Shown one piece after another: positions 42,333-54,633 of a DNA stretch of 64,000 nucleotides. This DNA is from Paraphoma chrysanthemicola (taxonomy: Eukaryota; Ascomycota; Dothideomycetes; Pleosporales; Phaeosphaeriaceae). The number at the start of each line of letters is the position of its first letter. The first letter of the stretch is position 1. Below the pieces are notes generated by a model. It had not been told where the DNA came from, searched no databases, and saw nothing but the letters and a program-made list of their open reading frames with translations. The position numbers and the translations under genes are program-made. Location: the NCBI GenBank assembly GCA_020744225.1, contig JAGMWG010000008.1:310001-374000 (forward strand), written 5' to 3'.

Positions 42333-43659
42333 ATGGCGACCGCTCTAATTTCAAAAGCCAATGGTGCACTCCACGAGCCTCTCTTCACGGGCGCCCTTGT
42401 TTACATTTTGACGCGCGGACCTCGGCACCTTCGAGATCGTCTGCTTCGGCCTTTCCAGACCAATCTGCTCGCAAGAAATGGCCCAGCGAGACTTGCTACT
42501 CTAATCACGGTCCTCAAAGTCTTGACAGCTGTGGGTGTAGCACGGCGCATCAATTCGGCGCTGAATAATTTGGCTTGGAACAATTGGCGACTATTCGGAA
42601 GACCAGGGGCCGCATTTAGGTTTGGGCCCAACAAGGAGGAGCTGGTGATCATCACCGGTGGCAGCTCAGGCTTCGGATATGAGATGGTGAAAGGCTTCTC
42701 GAAATATGCTCGTGTGGTTGCGCTTGACAGAGCAAGCTTTCCACCGGAACTGGAGACCCGTGCGTACATGAAGAAACTCTGGCACTATCATACATAAAGA
42801 CTGACTGCTATCAGTGCCCGATGTTTATTTCTATAAATGTGATGTCACTGATACACCAGCTGTAGAGACTGTGTGCAGGGAGATTCGCCAAACTCATGGC
42901 GAGGCTACAGTGTTGATCAGTAAGTAGCAACGCACACAATGGCTTGAGGATGATGCTGACCCAAGGTCCTACGTAGACAATGCCGGCATCGGGATAGGAA
43001 AGACTGTTCTTGAGGTACGATTTTGTAAATCGCTTGCAGGCCGGAGTGGTGCATCATCCTGACCATCCACAGACCAGCAACGCCGAATGTGAAAAACTTT
43101 TTAAAGTTAATCTCACATCTCATTTTGTCCTGATTCGAGAGTTTCTCCCCGGAATGCTACAGAAAAGAAAGGGTCATATAGTCACGATTGCCTCCATGGC
43201 ATCCTTTGTTGCCGCACCGGGGCTCCTCGATTATTGTTGCTCTAAGATAGGGGCACTCTATCTCAGTGAAGGTAACGCAAATCTTCCTTTCGCGATCTCT
43301 ATGCGTTGTCTAATATAGCTATAGGTATTCGTGCAGAGTGTATGACGCGATACGAAGGTGGCGAAGGTATCTGCACAACCTCAATTCACCCTTCGTGGCA
43401 CCAAACTGGCATTCTCAAGGGCTCCGAAGCTTCACTGTCGAAATATGGCATAGTTCCTGATCCCCCAAGCAATGTCAGCAACGTAGTTATCCAGCAGGTT
43501 TTGGCTGGTAAAAGTGGCAAACTGTGTGTGCCCAAGTCTGAGGAAAGCAAGACTGGTTTGAGAGGATGGCCAAGGTGGGCTCAAGATGTCATTTATGGGC
43601 AAATTTGGCAGAGAAAGGATCAATTTGGTTTCGGAAAGAATGGAGAGACTGTATTGTAG
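42333..43659 (+). CDS. Short-chain dehydrogenase/reductase, membrane-anchored RDH/DHRS3-like
   Basis: Five exons: 42333-42759, 42815-42919, 42977-43014, 43073-43271 and 43325-43659; introns of 55, 57, 58 and 53 nt; 367 aa, frame kept throughout. An N-terminal hydrophobic region (ARLATLITVLKVLTAVGVAR) precedes the Rossmann domain. The cofactor motif is T-G-G-S-S-G-F-G (residues 108-115), followed by the acidic patch 'YKCDVTD' and 'NNAGIG', which spans a splice junction. The catalytic Ser lies in 'VTIASMAS' and Y-C-C-S-K supplies Tyr and Lys. C-terminal 'STSIHPSWHQTG'-like segment matches lipid/retinoid SDRs (SDR16C). It likely oxidises or reduces a hydrophobic alcohol or ketone; it follows the P450 on the same strand. 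The last acceptor could also be at 43318, adding two residues. Confidence 0.88.
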
Positions 43660-46600
43660 CATGGATCTATGTTCGGGGCTATCAAGACATACTATCGCCC
43701 CACATGTGTATCACCTGAGTAGACTTACTTGTCAGTCCCATCACGTTACCAAATTTGCAACAACATACGATACAATCTCTGGTCATGACACATGATTAAC
43801 TTAGAGGAACCTGTGGGGTGCAACGGTTGAGCTGTAGTCATCATGTGGCTGCATTATTGCTATGCGCCTTTCACGACCATGGCCAATAAGCGCAGTTTCA
43901 GAGGCTTCACATGGCGGCATTCTAACAGTTGTGCTTACTGGGTGATTGCCTGGAAACATCACCTCGCAATTTATCAAAAGAAAGCCCCCTCAGAGTAGAA
44001 CGAGTATATCTTAGTAGCATGTAGACCTTTTGCGCATCGCTTTCGAGGAAGACCAAAGAAATCAATACCATGATGTCCTAGCTTTTCAGCCCCCGGCACT
44101 CACCTACGCCTAGCCTGTATTCACACATTGATACCGGCATCTTGTAGTATGGGGTAGCTTGCCACACGATCGAGCAGGAGACCATTGGGCCGGCCTGTCT
44201 TTTACATTAGCCACAATCAACTATCATCGTAGTTTTGGGCGGCACAAATGCACCTAGTATGTACAGGGACCAAATCCAAACAGACCTTGTTATAGGCCGA
44301 CACTTCGGCTCTCGAAATTCGAGCGTCTTAGAAAGCTTCATTTTGGCGGGTACTGTTGGGAGTGTTGCGTCTCGAAGACGGGGGGAGCATCTCTCGCGTT
44401 ATGCTCGGCCTTTCCGCATGCACAATCTGAAATGCATTGGCACAGATACTTGAGCCCATCCCTATTGCTTGCATATACTATTCTCGATGGGATATGCGCA
44501 TCAGCTACTGGCTGACAGTCCTGTGCCTTATATCGACGCCTGGCCCGCACATCCTGTTCTAGCAAGGTCTATGACCACATCCACTATGTACGCCCAACAC
44601 CACTGTTAGGTAGACGGTGGATATCGAGCTCTGGTCGACAAAAGCCCCTAGGGGCTCTGCGCACAGCTGCCGAATGGCTCAAACTCTCCTGAATCACTCT
44701 CACGAGCCAATGTCTACTAACACTTCTACATGAAAACAGATCGCTCCGAAAGCGCTTGTAGACTCATATTGGCAGAGTAAGCACCATTGTTGACTCAGAG
44801 ATCCCAGAAATGCCTAACATAACGCGTGTCTCCTGTTCATGGGCTGAATACCGCTGTTCCGAATCAAGACCATTGGTTCGGCACCGCAAAGGTAAGTAAG
44901 CCATCAATGTTCAAGGTATGTGTAACACCTCCATGGCGGGGGTTCCAGTGCCGCACAAATCCCTATAGGCTACCATGATTAATCATGGTTGCTGCGACAT
45001 GGATGTATCCATACGTGAAACAATTTCTCCTAAGCGTGCAGCTGGGGTGAAGGCGAGCCATCAGCGCCGCATGTAACGATATGAAGTATGCCCGAACGTC
45101 GGCAGCGTTGACATTTGTAATGTTTCGATTGGTATCAGATCGACTCAATATATAGACCATTGTACGTGTACAAACTTCCTCGAGATGGAAATTATCACAG
45201 GCCTCGCATCCCAAGCTCTCGGAATTCTACTCCTCGTCCGGGTTACTTGCGGTGATTGGTGAAGCACATTCATGTTCACCAGGTCACATACGCTAAGAAG
45301 CAGTACCTGCAGGTGCGGAAGCAAGATCACTCTCCCGTAGCGGCCAGGCTCGGGTTGCTGGACCGGGCTACATTTGGCCTTGACGTAGGCTCAGTGCCGT
45401 GATGGTCGGGCAGCCCCAGCGTGCGCCACACACGCAGGAGTCTGATCGAACGCGTTTCTTTCATCCAAACGACGGTAAGGCATGCAGCAGACGGGTTGGG
45501 GGGCATAAGGTTCGAATTACAAAATCTCCGCCAGTCATGACCTGTGTGGCTATCAGACACTAAGGGACATTAAGGAAAGTGCCATGAGTACATTGGTTGA
45601 GCAAACCTGGTGGCTGTGTAGACTGTACTTACCACGGTTGGTCTATGAGCACGCTTTGTGTTTCTAGCCTGCGTAGTAGCTCCTCGAGCATTGCCGTCAT
45701 GGTCGAGCACAATTTGGCGAAGGCATAGCTTCAAGCTGGCCAGCACTATGTCCGGGGCTGTTGCGGATGCGACAAGGCATATGAATGCACGCTGAAAAGA
45801 GCTGGTCCCTGCTCTTGTTGCGCTTGCCGTGGCATTTTGTGTGCCCCGAGGCAAGAATATGCTTAAGGGATTGTAAGGGAGCACCAGACCGATTGTTGCG
45901 ATAGTGGCGTCCATGAAGAGCAGTTGTCGGGATGACGAGGCCACAGTCGGCTGGCTCTTCCGGGCAGGCAAACATAGGTGCCGGCCTCTGATTGGGCGCG
46001 GTCAATGTCCCCGAAAAGATGCCAAGAACTTCTGTTGCATCGACAAGTTGCCCGTGTACAGGCAGCACCCAGGCCCAAAACAATCGTTTAAACAGATGTT
46101 GCGTCTGGCAAATACGCCCGAAATGGTAATAATCGGCGATCTTAGAGTCGGCGGTACGATACCGGGTGCATTAAGTAGATTTAGTACTCTGCAGGCTCAT
46201 ATCTAAGACACAGTACTCAGGACGTGCTAGCTTCCGTGGAGGAGGGCCGACGCAACTGCCACTAGTCTTCTGTAGTCTCTCCCGGCAAGATCTGAGTGTT
46301 TCAATGCGATCTGCTATGATCGGGACGCGGTCTTCGTTGTGGCTTGCGTCGAAGATGGCTGTGGCATGCCATGCTCTGGCTGGCCTTAGTGCCTTAGCTG
46401 CCGCCGGGGCACGTCGGAAGCCTGCCGCAAGCAGACCGGCAATTGACCAGATCAATCTTGCGCATTGACAAGAGACAGGCAAGGGTTGGACACAATTGAC
46501 TGGAAACTTCTTCCATGCGCCCCGCCAATCAAAACTCGATCCTGACAACTACTGCTCTCCAAAATCATGATTTCTCGATAACACCTTCACTACGTCGGCG

Positions 46601-48398
46601 CTGAGCGCCCTAATGCTCGTGAAATGACGAAGTATCCGCTTGGAGCTCGTAAACAGCTAGGATACATGTACTTTTACTCCGCAACCATACCCGCAGCAGA
46701 ACGAAGTGGATCGCATTTTAATGCCAGGGGAACGCGATGCAGAGCTCCCTGGAGGAAAGCTCCTGACATGCTCCCAGATCGATCCTGCTGGCCCCTGGAC
46801 GGGTTCGAGCTGTTGTCACCTCCATGCCCCATGTCGCGGTGCGTGGGCATCGACCGTGCTCCAGACCAGGGTCAACAGCGATGCATTTTCAACTGTCTCT
46901 AAGCATACATATGCTGCAGATGTCGAGGCCATATCCTCGCGTTCTTGCCGCTACTCCAGCTGTGTAGGTACCATGAAGCCGCTTTCGAGCCCCATGGTCT
47001 GCCAACCGTAGAACATGCTGCCCGTTTTCGGAGTACGCTTTCGAGATACTTTGCGCCTTGGTATAAACATGTTACGCCGTGCGACACTTATATGCAAGAA
47101 GCGGCAAATGTCGCATCGTGTCGCCTAAGGACTAGACCACGCTATATCCTTTACCGCTAGGCAGGAGATGCTCAAGTCTCACCACGCTCTTTTTGGTGCA
47201 ATCGCGCCGCATGGTGCTGGCAGTGTTCAGAGTCGCAGTGCATCGAAATGCAATCCTTATCTTGGCGTAGTGGACCGGTGGGGAGAGGGGCGTAGTGTGA
47301 TAGCATGGCTTTTCCCGCTGGAATGCACGATGACTGGTCGTCCATAGAAGTGAGTAATCTTGCTTGCTATGTGCGACATAGCTGAGTGGTGTATACTGAT
47401 ACGTGGTGATCGACAGAGATGGGGGTGCACGAGACGTTCCTGATGCCAAATGTTCACACGTGAGGAGTGTACTTTGCTATAGTTGGAAACATTATTGAAA
47501 GTGGCGATATACAAACTCCTCTCATTAATCCGAAGGGGGAAACACTGCCCAAACCAACGTCCCATGGCAGCGTCTCAATGGCACGAAACGCCGTGTAATT
47601 TTCCAGTCGAAAATAGCAAAAGCCAGCGCTATCAGGTGCATTACGAGGACCATATCATTTATGTGGACAACGACTCCAGACCGGATGACGTATGCAGTTG
47701 CTGAGTGGCCTACATTGTGCCATCGCACAAGATGCTACAAACGACAAATGATCGATGTTTGCAAGGAGTTGAACAGAAAGTGGGCAGTCGTGCTGAGCAT
47801 GGGCTGCCTGTATCAGGAAAAGCCGTAGATAAATCACGGATGCTTTCCCGGCACCCGGGACTCCAATGTCAAGGGATCATAATACTGTAAGATTTACACA
47901 GGGGCGCAGCGTTCAGTAGGGATGCATCGACGACAACGCGGCGTGCACAAGAGATTCGCCTTGATTGACCGCGCGAAGAAGCGTTCTTGTGGACCAGCTT
48001 CTAGTCGTGTGATTGGTGCGGCATTCTTTTCCACGGAATCTGACAGGGCCTTCGCGTACTTCGTGCATTGCACGTCCGAACTGATAATGATCGGCTATTC
48101 AATCTAGGGCCGGTCCAGCCCAAGGCGTTGTTTTCGATCCCCCGGTACTGCACGTCGAACCGCATCCATAAGGCTCGCTAGAATGGGAGCCGCATGCAAT
48201 TGCGTCCAAGCCTGTGACGAGCATTAGTTGTCGTTCAACGCGACACATCAGCCTGTCGCCACACAGTAGACCGCCTACCAACCATAATTACTTTGAAAGC
48301 ACAGGTTAGACATTGCGACGAGTCCAAGATATCCTTCAACCACGTCGCACCCAGCTATTCGTGCCGTCGCACACACACACACACACACACATCATCCC
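43660..48398. other. Gene-poor gap, 4.7 kb
   Basis: No gene supported. All frames are under about 135 codons, overlap on opposite strands, and have Cys/Arg/His/Ser-heavy random composition. GC is not depressed (about 50%), so I see no strong RIP signature, and I found no terminal repeats or transposase/reverse-transcriptase motifs by eye. Possibilities are old degraded sequence, a long upstream region of the Zn2Cys6 gene, or non-coding RNA. Confidence 0.5.
48370..48391. repeat. (CA)11 microsatellite
   Basis: Eleven perfect CA units end 8 bp before the proposed ATG (48399) of the Zn2Cys6 gene, so the repeat would be in its 5' leader. Confidence 0.95.
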
Positions 48399-51141
48399 AT
48401 GAACATGCCCTCCACACCCCTCGGCCAGCGCAAAGTTGCCATTCCGCGCTTGCAACGGCCTGGCCAAGGACCACACACAATGAAAGATAGACGAAGAGTC
48501 CCTCGGGCATGTACTGCAGTAAGTATGAGCAATGACAAACTGTACGTGAGGTGACTGTTGGCTCGACACAGTGCTCAAGCCTCGCCTGCGTCTTGTTCGC
48601 AGCCACACTTGCGACTTTTTAAGATCTTCCAATCTACTGAATTTGTCTCTAACTAATCATGACATATTTAGTGTCGTTCTCACAAGATCAAATGCACTGG
48701 TGAACGGCCATTGTGCAAGCATTGCGCAGCCACCAGTCGCGACTGCGTCTATATTATGCCGCGAAAAGATCGTCTGAAAATGTGGGTTTGCAGTAGCGTG
48801 CTGCCATTCGATGTGTGCTCATAATTCGTAGAATTACCGAACGATGCCTCCAAATGGCGGGTCTCTTGAAAGGCCTTCGTAATTCTGCAAACGCAGAAGA
48901 CAATGTCAGAATTGCCGATATACTCATAGCGGTATGTTTGTTTGATGAGGACAATACGCGAATGCGGCGCTGAAAACTCAAGGTCGAAGAGGAGACATCA
49001 GAGCTTCGACAAACAGCCATCTCAAATCCTGACACAGATAACTATGGCTCACCTGAGGGCAGAGAGGTCTGTAATGTAGATCAAGAACAGGAGCTAAGCG
49101 GAGAGTCCTTGGATCTTCTGGACGAAAACCTACACAAGGACGAGCGTGCGCGCGCGACTGGATATGTTGGCAAAAATTCGGAGGTGCAATGGCTGCGATC
49201 AGTCGCATTAGCACAAGCCGAAAGACCTATTGAAGATGAAGCTGGGACTCTATTTCAACGCAGGGGTTCATATACACCTGGGAATGAACAGGTCAGCACC
49301 TTCAGCTACTGGGTTGATGGCGAGCACGTCGATGTGGACTTTTTTGTGGACCCTTATGAGCTTCCGCCACAAGACATGGCGGACCGTCTTTTGAAATGTT
49401 ACCTACTCAAGGTTCAAGATTCGTTTCCCATATTTCCGCGGAAAACGTTCGAGGATCAGTTTCGAAGATACTTTCACGCCATGAGGAACGGAAGACCCCT
49501 AGGACTTAGCGTAAAGTGGCAGGCCATCTTGAACTTGGTGTTCGCCATCGGTGCGAAATATTCGCACCTCAGCAAAGCAAGTTGGCGAGCCGATGAGCGC
49601 GATCATCTCATTTACCAGGCACGGGCAAGAGCATTCGGTATGAACGAGGGTACCATTACAAACCATTCCGATTTGCAGCAGATCCAAGCTCTCGGGCTAC
49701 TATCGTTTTACTGGCTTACAACAGGCCAAGTGAGCCGGTAAGCTACGTTCCCACCTTGTTTCATAATTCCCGTTCTTATCAACATGAATAATCCCTTCCC
49801 GGTTCGGTATTTGGAGGACATTATGGAAGGGCCAAGCGACTGCACTGGAAGTTGTCGATTGGATTTGCTAACAACGACAGTGCTTGGACAGTCATTGGTC
49901 TCGCCCTTCGGTTTGGCTACTCCCTTGGCCTCCATGTTCGAAATGAAGATCCTTCGGCCACGGCAAGCACGCGGGAAACACTAGTACGCACCTGGTGGAG
50001 TCTGTACTCGCTCGAAAGGACCCTTAGCATAATCACTGGCCGGCCCAGCATAATTGCAGATTCGTGTTGCTCTGTTCCCTTGCCGCTGCCCGTAGCAGAG
50101 GACAATATTTCCGAAGATGCGGAAGCTACGTTCAGATCGCGCAAAAGGAGTACCACAACTTTCAGCCCAACACTTCCAACTTTCGCAAATTCCTCAACCG
50201 TAGCTTTTGAGTCCCCCGGGACCCCTACTGGTCCTGGCACAATGGAACCAAATTCGGGATCCTACTTCAAGGCCGCGGTCCAGCTTTCGATCATCACCCA
50301 GAGTGTTCTCACATCTTTGTATTCTGCGGGGACGATGATCAGATCCCATGCAGAGCTACAACAAGACATGACCCAGCTTAGCTTGCGTTTAGACTTGTGG
50401 ATCAATTCCCTCCCCCTGGAATTCAATTTTCAGCGGCCACCAAGTGAATCAAGTGAGCCATTCGTGCGGGAACGGATATTGCTTGGCTTCAAGTTCTGTA
50501 GCGCGAAGATGCTGCTCACGAGGCCGTGCCTCACCGCGCGGAAATCAACATGGCGAGAAGCCAATGAAGTCAACTTCACCAGTCGGATGGCTAACGCATG
50601 CCTGGATGCCGCAATCGCAGTAGTAAAATTCCTTCCAAACGAGCCGCAATCTGACCTGATCGCCGAGCAAGGGCCATGGTGGTGTATCGTACATCATGTA
50701 ATGCAAGCAGTATCTGTCTTACTACTCGCACTGTCGCACTCCTCGACAACGTCGCATGATCCGATATTCCTGATCCAAAGCACCAAGAATGCCGTGTGCT
50801 GGTTGCGGAGCGTACAGGACCCAGCGGCTGAGCGCGCGTCCCATGTCGCTTTGGGCCTGCTGGATGTTGTCGCGAGACGCTATGGTATTGATGTTTCCGA
50901 CCTTTGGAATTTGGGGATCGAGAATGTTTTGAATACACGAGGCCATCCAGATTTACCGGTATCGGATGCATTTATGCCCGCATGTCTACCGGCACACATC
51001 GTATCAATGGCGGCGCCAACAACTGCGCATGCGACCATCGGACCCTACACAGGTTATGACGCCGTCATGACGGATCCGCCTTTCCCTCCTCATTACGGCG
51101 TTGCCAACTACAGCGGTTCTTATTATATGGCCCGTTCATGA
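48399..51141 (+). CDS. Zn(II)2Cys6 fungal transcription factor with fungal_trans domain
   Basis: Five exons: 48399-48518, 48672-48781, 48832-48931, 48983-49737 and 49881-51141; 781 aa. Introns are 153, 50, 51 and 143 nt; the first and last are unusually long for this window. The zinc cluster is exact: Cys38-x2-Cys41-x6-Cys48-x6-Cys55-x2-Cys58-x6-Cys65 ('RACTACRSHKIKCTGERPLC', 'KHCAATSRDC'). Intron 1 falls between residues 40 and 41 of the cluster. The fungal_trans (PF04082) middle domain has 'LLKVQDSFPIFPRKTFEDQF' and 'IQALGLLSFYWLTTGQVSRAW', then 'LALRFGYSLGLHVRNEDPSA' and 'TWWSLYSLERTLSIITGRPS'. An in-frame internal ATG at 48480 would remove 27 residues but keep the finger. Such proteins bind CGG repeats and often regulate neighbouring metabolic genes. 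Confidence 0.9.
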
Positions 51142-52346
51142 AGCAGATCCGTCCAGAGGATGAGAAAACTTCGACAACTTCAACTCGGTGTGTTGCAATC
51201 AACATCACAAGTATCGAGCGGTGCCGTTGACGATGCGAAGGATTAGAGGTCAAAAGACTGTTGCGGAAAGCATCGACGCACCGGTGAAATCCCACGTCGA
51301 GCCATGAGACACCACTTTGAAAATCGCGTATGACGAGTTCAATAACACTGTACTCATGAAATGAGATTTCCGCAGCCATGAAGTAGACCTGCAGGAACGT
51401 TCACGTCGAAAGAGGAAGAAGCTCACCGTCGATGTGCTTCGAGATTTGAAGGAATTATAGTTGGAAAGACCACAGTCATGAAATTTGGAAGAGAGCTGGG
51501 CACACTGAGACCACTCGTAGGTGTGATGTGAACTAGATCCATGTAATTCGGTAATTGATTGGTAAAAAAAGAAGGGAAGGCGTCAGGATGGCTCGGCTGA
51601 ATCAAAGGCCCGAGGAGCAACGTGCGCCTCATGAACGGCTTTGTGTATGATTAGTCACAGCGCATGTGCCTACAAAATGTAGGCCAGCGTAAATCTTAGC
51701 TGATCTGTCAACTTGCACTTTCCGTGTTGTACTTTTGCATCACGGAAGTCGGGCTACCCTCATCCTGACTTTGCGCGGCGGCGCTAGAGTGAAATCATTG
51801 TGTGCGTACTTGAGTAGGATTTTGTGCGAAGGTGAAGGAAAGCTACGCAGCGAGAACATGATTGAGAAATTGACCAAAGGACGTCGACGCATTGGAGGAG
51901 TGCACTGACCTCGTCAAGAAAGACACTACTCACGGTCCTCGCACATGTCTACGACTTCGGAGCGACCTTCAAGTGCAACGAATACCTCCTAATCATTCTT
52001 AAAGTCCACGCTCTACATTCTAAACAAGCCCGCATATATCTGTATCGCACTCACAAGAAGAAGAAGAAGAAGAAGAAGAAGAAGAAGAAGAAGAAGAAGA
52101 AGAGAAGAAGAAGAAGAAGAAGAAGAAGAAGAAGAAGCAAAGGCGAGAGACTATATATTGAACGGGATGTTAAAGAAGGCTGTAATGTGACAAAACGATG
52201 GCTACTACACGCGATCCAGTGTCACCGCAACGCCAACCTGGAATCAGGCATGCATGGAACTTGAAACGGATGAGTTACCGTAGACAGGAGTAGTGCGCAC
52301 CGAGTTGCAACGCATGAGTCTATCGCCAAAATCCGATTACCATACT
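51142..52346. other. Intergenic, 1205 bp
   Basis: Between convergent genes. The only structure is the long AAG/GAA tract at 52055-52137. The remaining short frames are not supported. Confidence 0.5.
52055..52137. repeat. (AAG)n / (GAA)n trinucleotide tract, 83 bp
   Basis: AAG triplets run for 83 bp with a single phase slip (gaagagaag, near 52100). It is strictly purine on the plus strand, so it can form triplex (H-DNA). It lies 210 bp downstream of the stop codon of the minus-strand FAD gene. Confidence 0.95.
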
Positions 52347-53938
52347 CTAAGAGGCTTTCTGCTTTGTCGACTCAGGAACATCTAGATCAGAGGCGGCCAA
52401 ATTCGATAGAACGGACTTCTGCTCTCGCCTCTCGCCCACTACGACTTGCCATACCTGGACACATACTTGCAGCACCGAGATTATGAGTCTAACCACATGG
52501 TCTTGCCATCCCAAAGTCGGCCTCATGCCCCTGCTGAATTTGGCATCTTTGACCTCCCAAGGCACATCGCCACCCAGATTGAGGCCCACACGCATACCAC
52601 TGCTGAAACCATCTTCATGGAAGCCATATCCCGTCCATGCCCCTGCATACCAGATACCTCGGTTGCCCTGTATCTTATTCAAGTCTTGCTGAGCAGCGAT
52701 CATGCGCGCATTGTACAGTGGATGCCTGTACTCATATGTTGCCTGTGTAAGAGACGGCGACGGCGGTGTCTCGGGGTTCAGGGTGACGAGAACATTGGAG
52801 AAGTCGGAAACGGAGATGTGTTGCAAGATATTCATGTTGTATGTCAAAGAGACTGTTTGCAGATCTCCAGATGCTTTATTTGTGCCACTGGTCGATGACG
52901 TGGTAAGGTAATTCCAGGCAGACCACGCGGCACGGCGCTTGGGCATGAGAGAAAGGTCGGAATGCAAGTAAGCGGTATTTGGAGTGGTCTCAAATGCGGC
53001 CAAGACGTCCCTCTCCTCGGAAGTCGCAGCAGGACCAAACAGATGATATGCCTGATCGCCGTGGCACGCCAGTATGACATGGTCGAAGACTTCGGTTCGC
53101 CCCTGCCCAAGTGCAAGCTCGACACACCCGTTGCTTGGCGTGAGAGACGTGACAGGCGTGTCGAGATGGACATGTGCCTGGCCACACTCCGTCATGACAG
53201 CATCAATGTATTTTCTAGAACCCCCTTCAACCGTCAACCACGGCGGTCGCTCGGAGATGGTAGTGAGAAGGTGGTGATTCCACATGAAGCGTACCAGTGT
53301 CAAAGCAGGAAATTCGAGAGCGCACTTGTCTGCTCCTGTACTCCACACGGAGGCCGTCATTGGAATCAAATAGTCGTCCCGAAAAGCATCCGAGTATCCT
53401 TCTTTCTCGAGATATTGGCCAATACTCATCTCAGGGTTCACAGAGGTCGATGGAGTGTCTGGAGAAGCAGATAAAAGGTCGAGAGCAAAGTTGTTGAAGC
53501 GAACGATGTCAAAGATCATGCGCCAGAAAGCCGGGCTCAGAGCATTCTCCGGCTGTGCGAAGAGGGCGGCGCCTGATGTGCCAGACCATTCGAATGCACC
53601 AGTGTCGCGGGAAACGCCAAAAGTCATTTCTGATGCAACTGTGTGGACCTTGATTGCTTTGAGAAACTGAATGAAATTTGCTAAGATTGGTCAGTTTTTG
53701 TATCGGGCGTGGTGTTGGACGCGTGTGACAAACGATATGTGGCGGTGTTCAGGACAATGAAGCCTGTATCGACCGGCGTGCTTCTGCCATTGTGGGTCCA
53801 GGTTACGGTGTTGGTGTGGCCGCCGAGACGGTGCTCTTTTTCGAAAAGATGGATCTCGTGGTTTGTGTTTCGGAGAGTCCACAGCGCACTGAGCCCAGAC
53901 ACGCCGCTGCCGACAATGGCTATGCGCTTCTTCTCCAT
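52347..53938 (-). CDS. FAD-dependent amine-oxidase-like protein (COG2907 type)
   Basis: Two exons on the minus strand: 53734-53938 and 52347-53680. The 53-nt intron has a GTTTGT donor and CAATCTTAG acceptor; 512 aa. The dinucleotide fold is at the very N-terminus ('KRIAIVGSGVSGLSALWTLR', G-x-G-x-x-G), followed by 'HEIHLFEKEHRLGGHTNTV' and 'VDTGFIVLNTATYPNFIQFL', which spans the splice site. Later blocks include 'DYLIPMTASVWSTGADKCAL', 'VEGGSRKYIDAV' and 'VILACHGDQAYHL', and the C-terminal FAD contact 'WYAGAWTGYGFHEDGFSSGM'. In bacteria COG2907 proteins usually lie beside DUF1365 and cyclopropane-fatty-acid-synthase genes; none is next to this one here. The reaction is unknown. A hydrophobic stretch near the C-terminus (HVVRLIISVLQVCVQVWQVV) may anchor it to membrane. 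Confidence 0.88.
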
Positions 53939-54633
53939 GGTCTGCTCTTCTACGCGGCGGTTCGAGACGCTAGTGGCGAGTGTACTGACGGTCGGAGTGT
54001 GTATCCGGGGAGAGTGAAAACACGTAGAATGGAAAGAGCTAAGAGCGGTGGTTGGGCAAGGGGAGCAGAGTCATGAGGTCATTGATCTGGAGCGCTTCTC
54101 GTGTCATGCTGGTCTCGCAATGCGCACATGGCGAAGACAAGACTGGCCATATCGGCTTCACTCCAGTCTCGCGAGAGGCACGCGATGCAACAGAATGTCC
54201 ACTGCTCGGTTCGTTCTAGGGCGGTTGGACACGAAAAGAGCCCTACATGGTTTGTTTGACGAGTCCATCAGGCGCGAGGACGTGCGGCACGTATCGCGAT
54301 CGCATCATGCATGAAACGAAGCATCGCGACGGATGGTGGCCTTGTGCATCTGGCCCAATCAGTCACCAGCTCCAGCATGCGGGCGAATGACGTCTCTACA
54401 CTGAGGTGCGGCGGCGGACGGGACACGTGCAATCTAAGTCGCGCGCGCACGTGATGTGGCAGGGTCACCCTTGGCAGCTGCGCAAGTGCGTAATGCGACC
54501 GGTCGGCATGCGCCTGCCTGCACACCACAACCACATCACACTACGGCGCCCACACACAGCAGCACCCAGCGTCGACGCCGCCCCAAAAATCGACGACCAC
54601 AGTAGACCAGCAGCACCACGGCACCACGGCACC
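53939..54633. other. Intergenic, 695 bp, divergent between FAD gene and VTI1
   Basis: Promoter region of both genes. A frame upstream of VTI1 (from 54406) is in phase with it but has low-complexity translation and no support. No clear TATA box. Confidence 0.5.

Noticed and set aside
45510..45530. GGTTCGAAT resembling a tRNA B box
   Set aside because: No matching A box or cloverleaf arms at the right distance.
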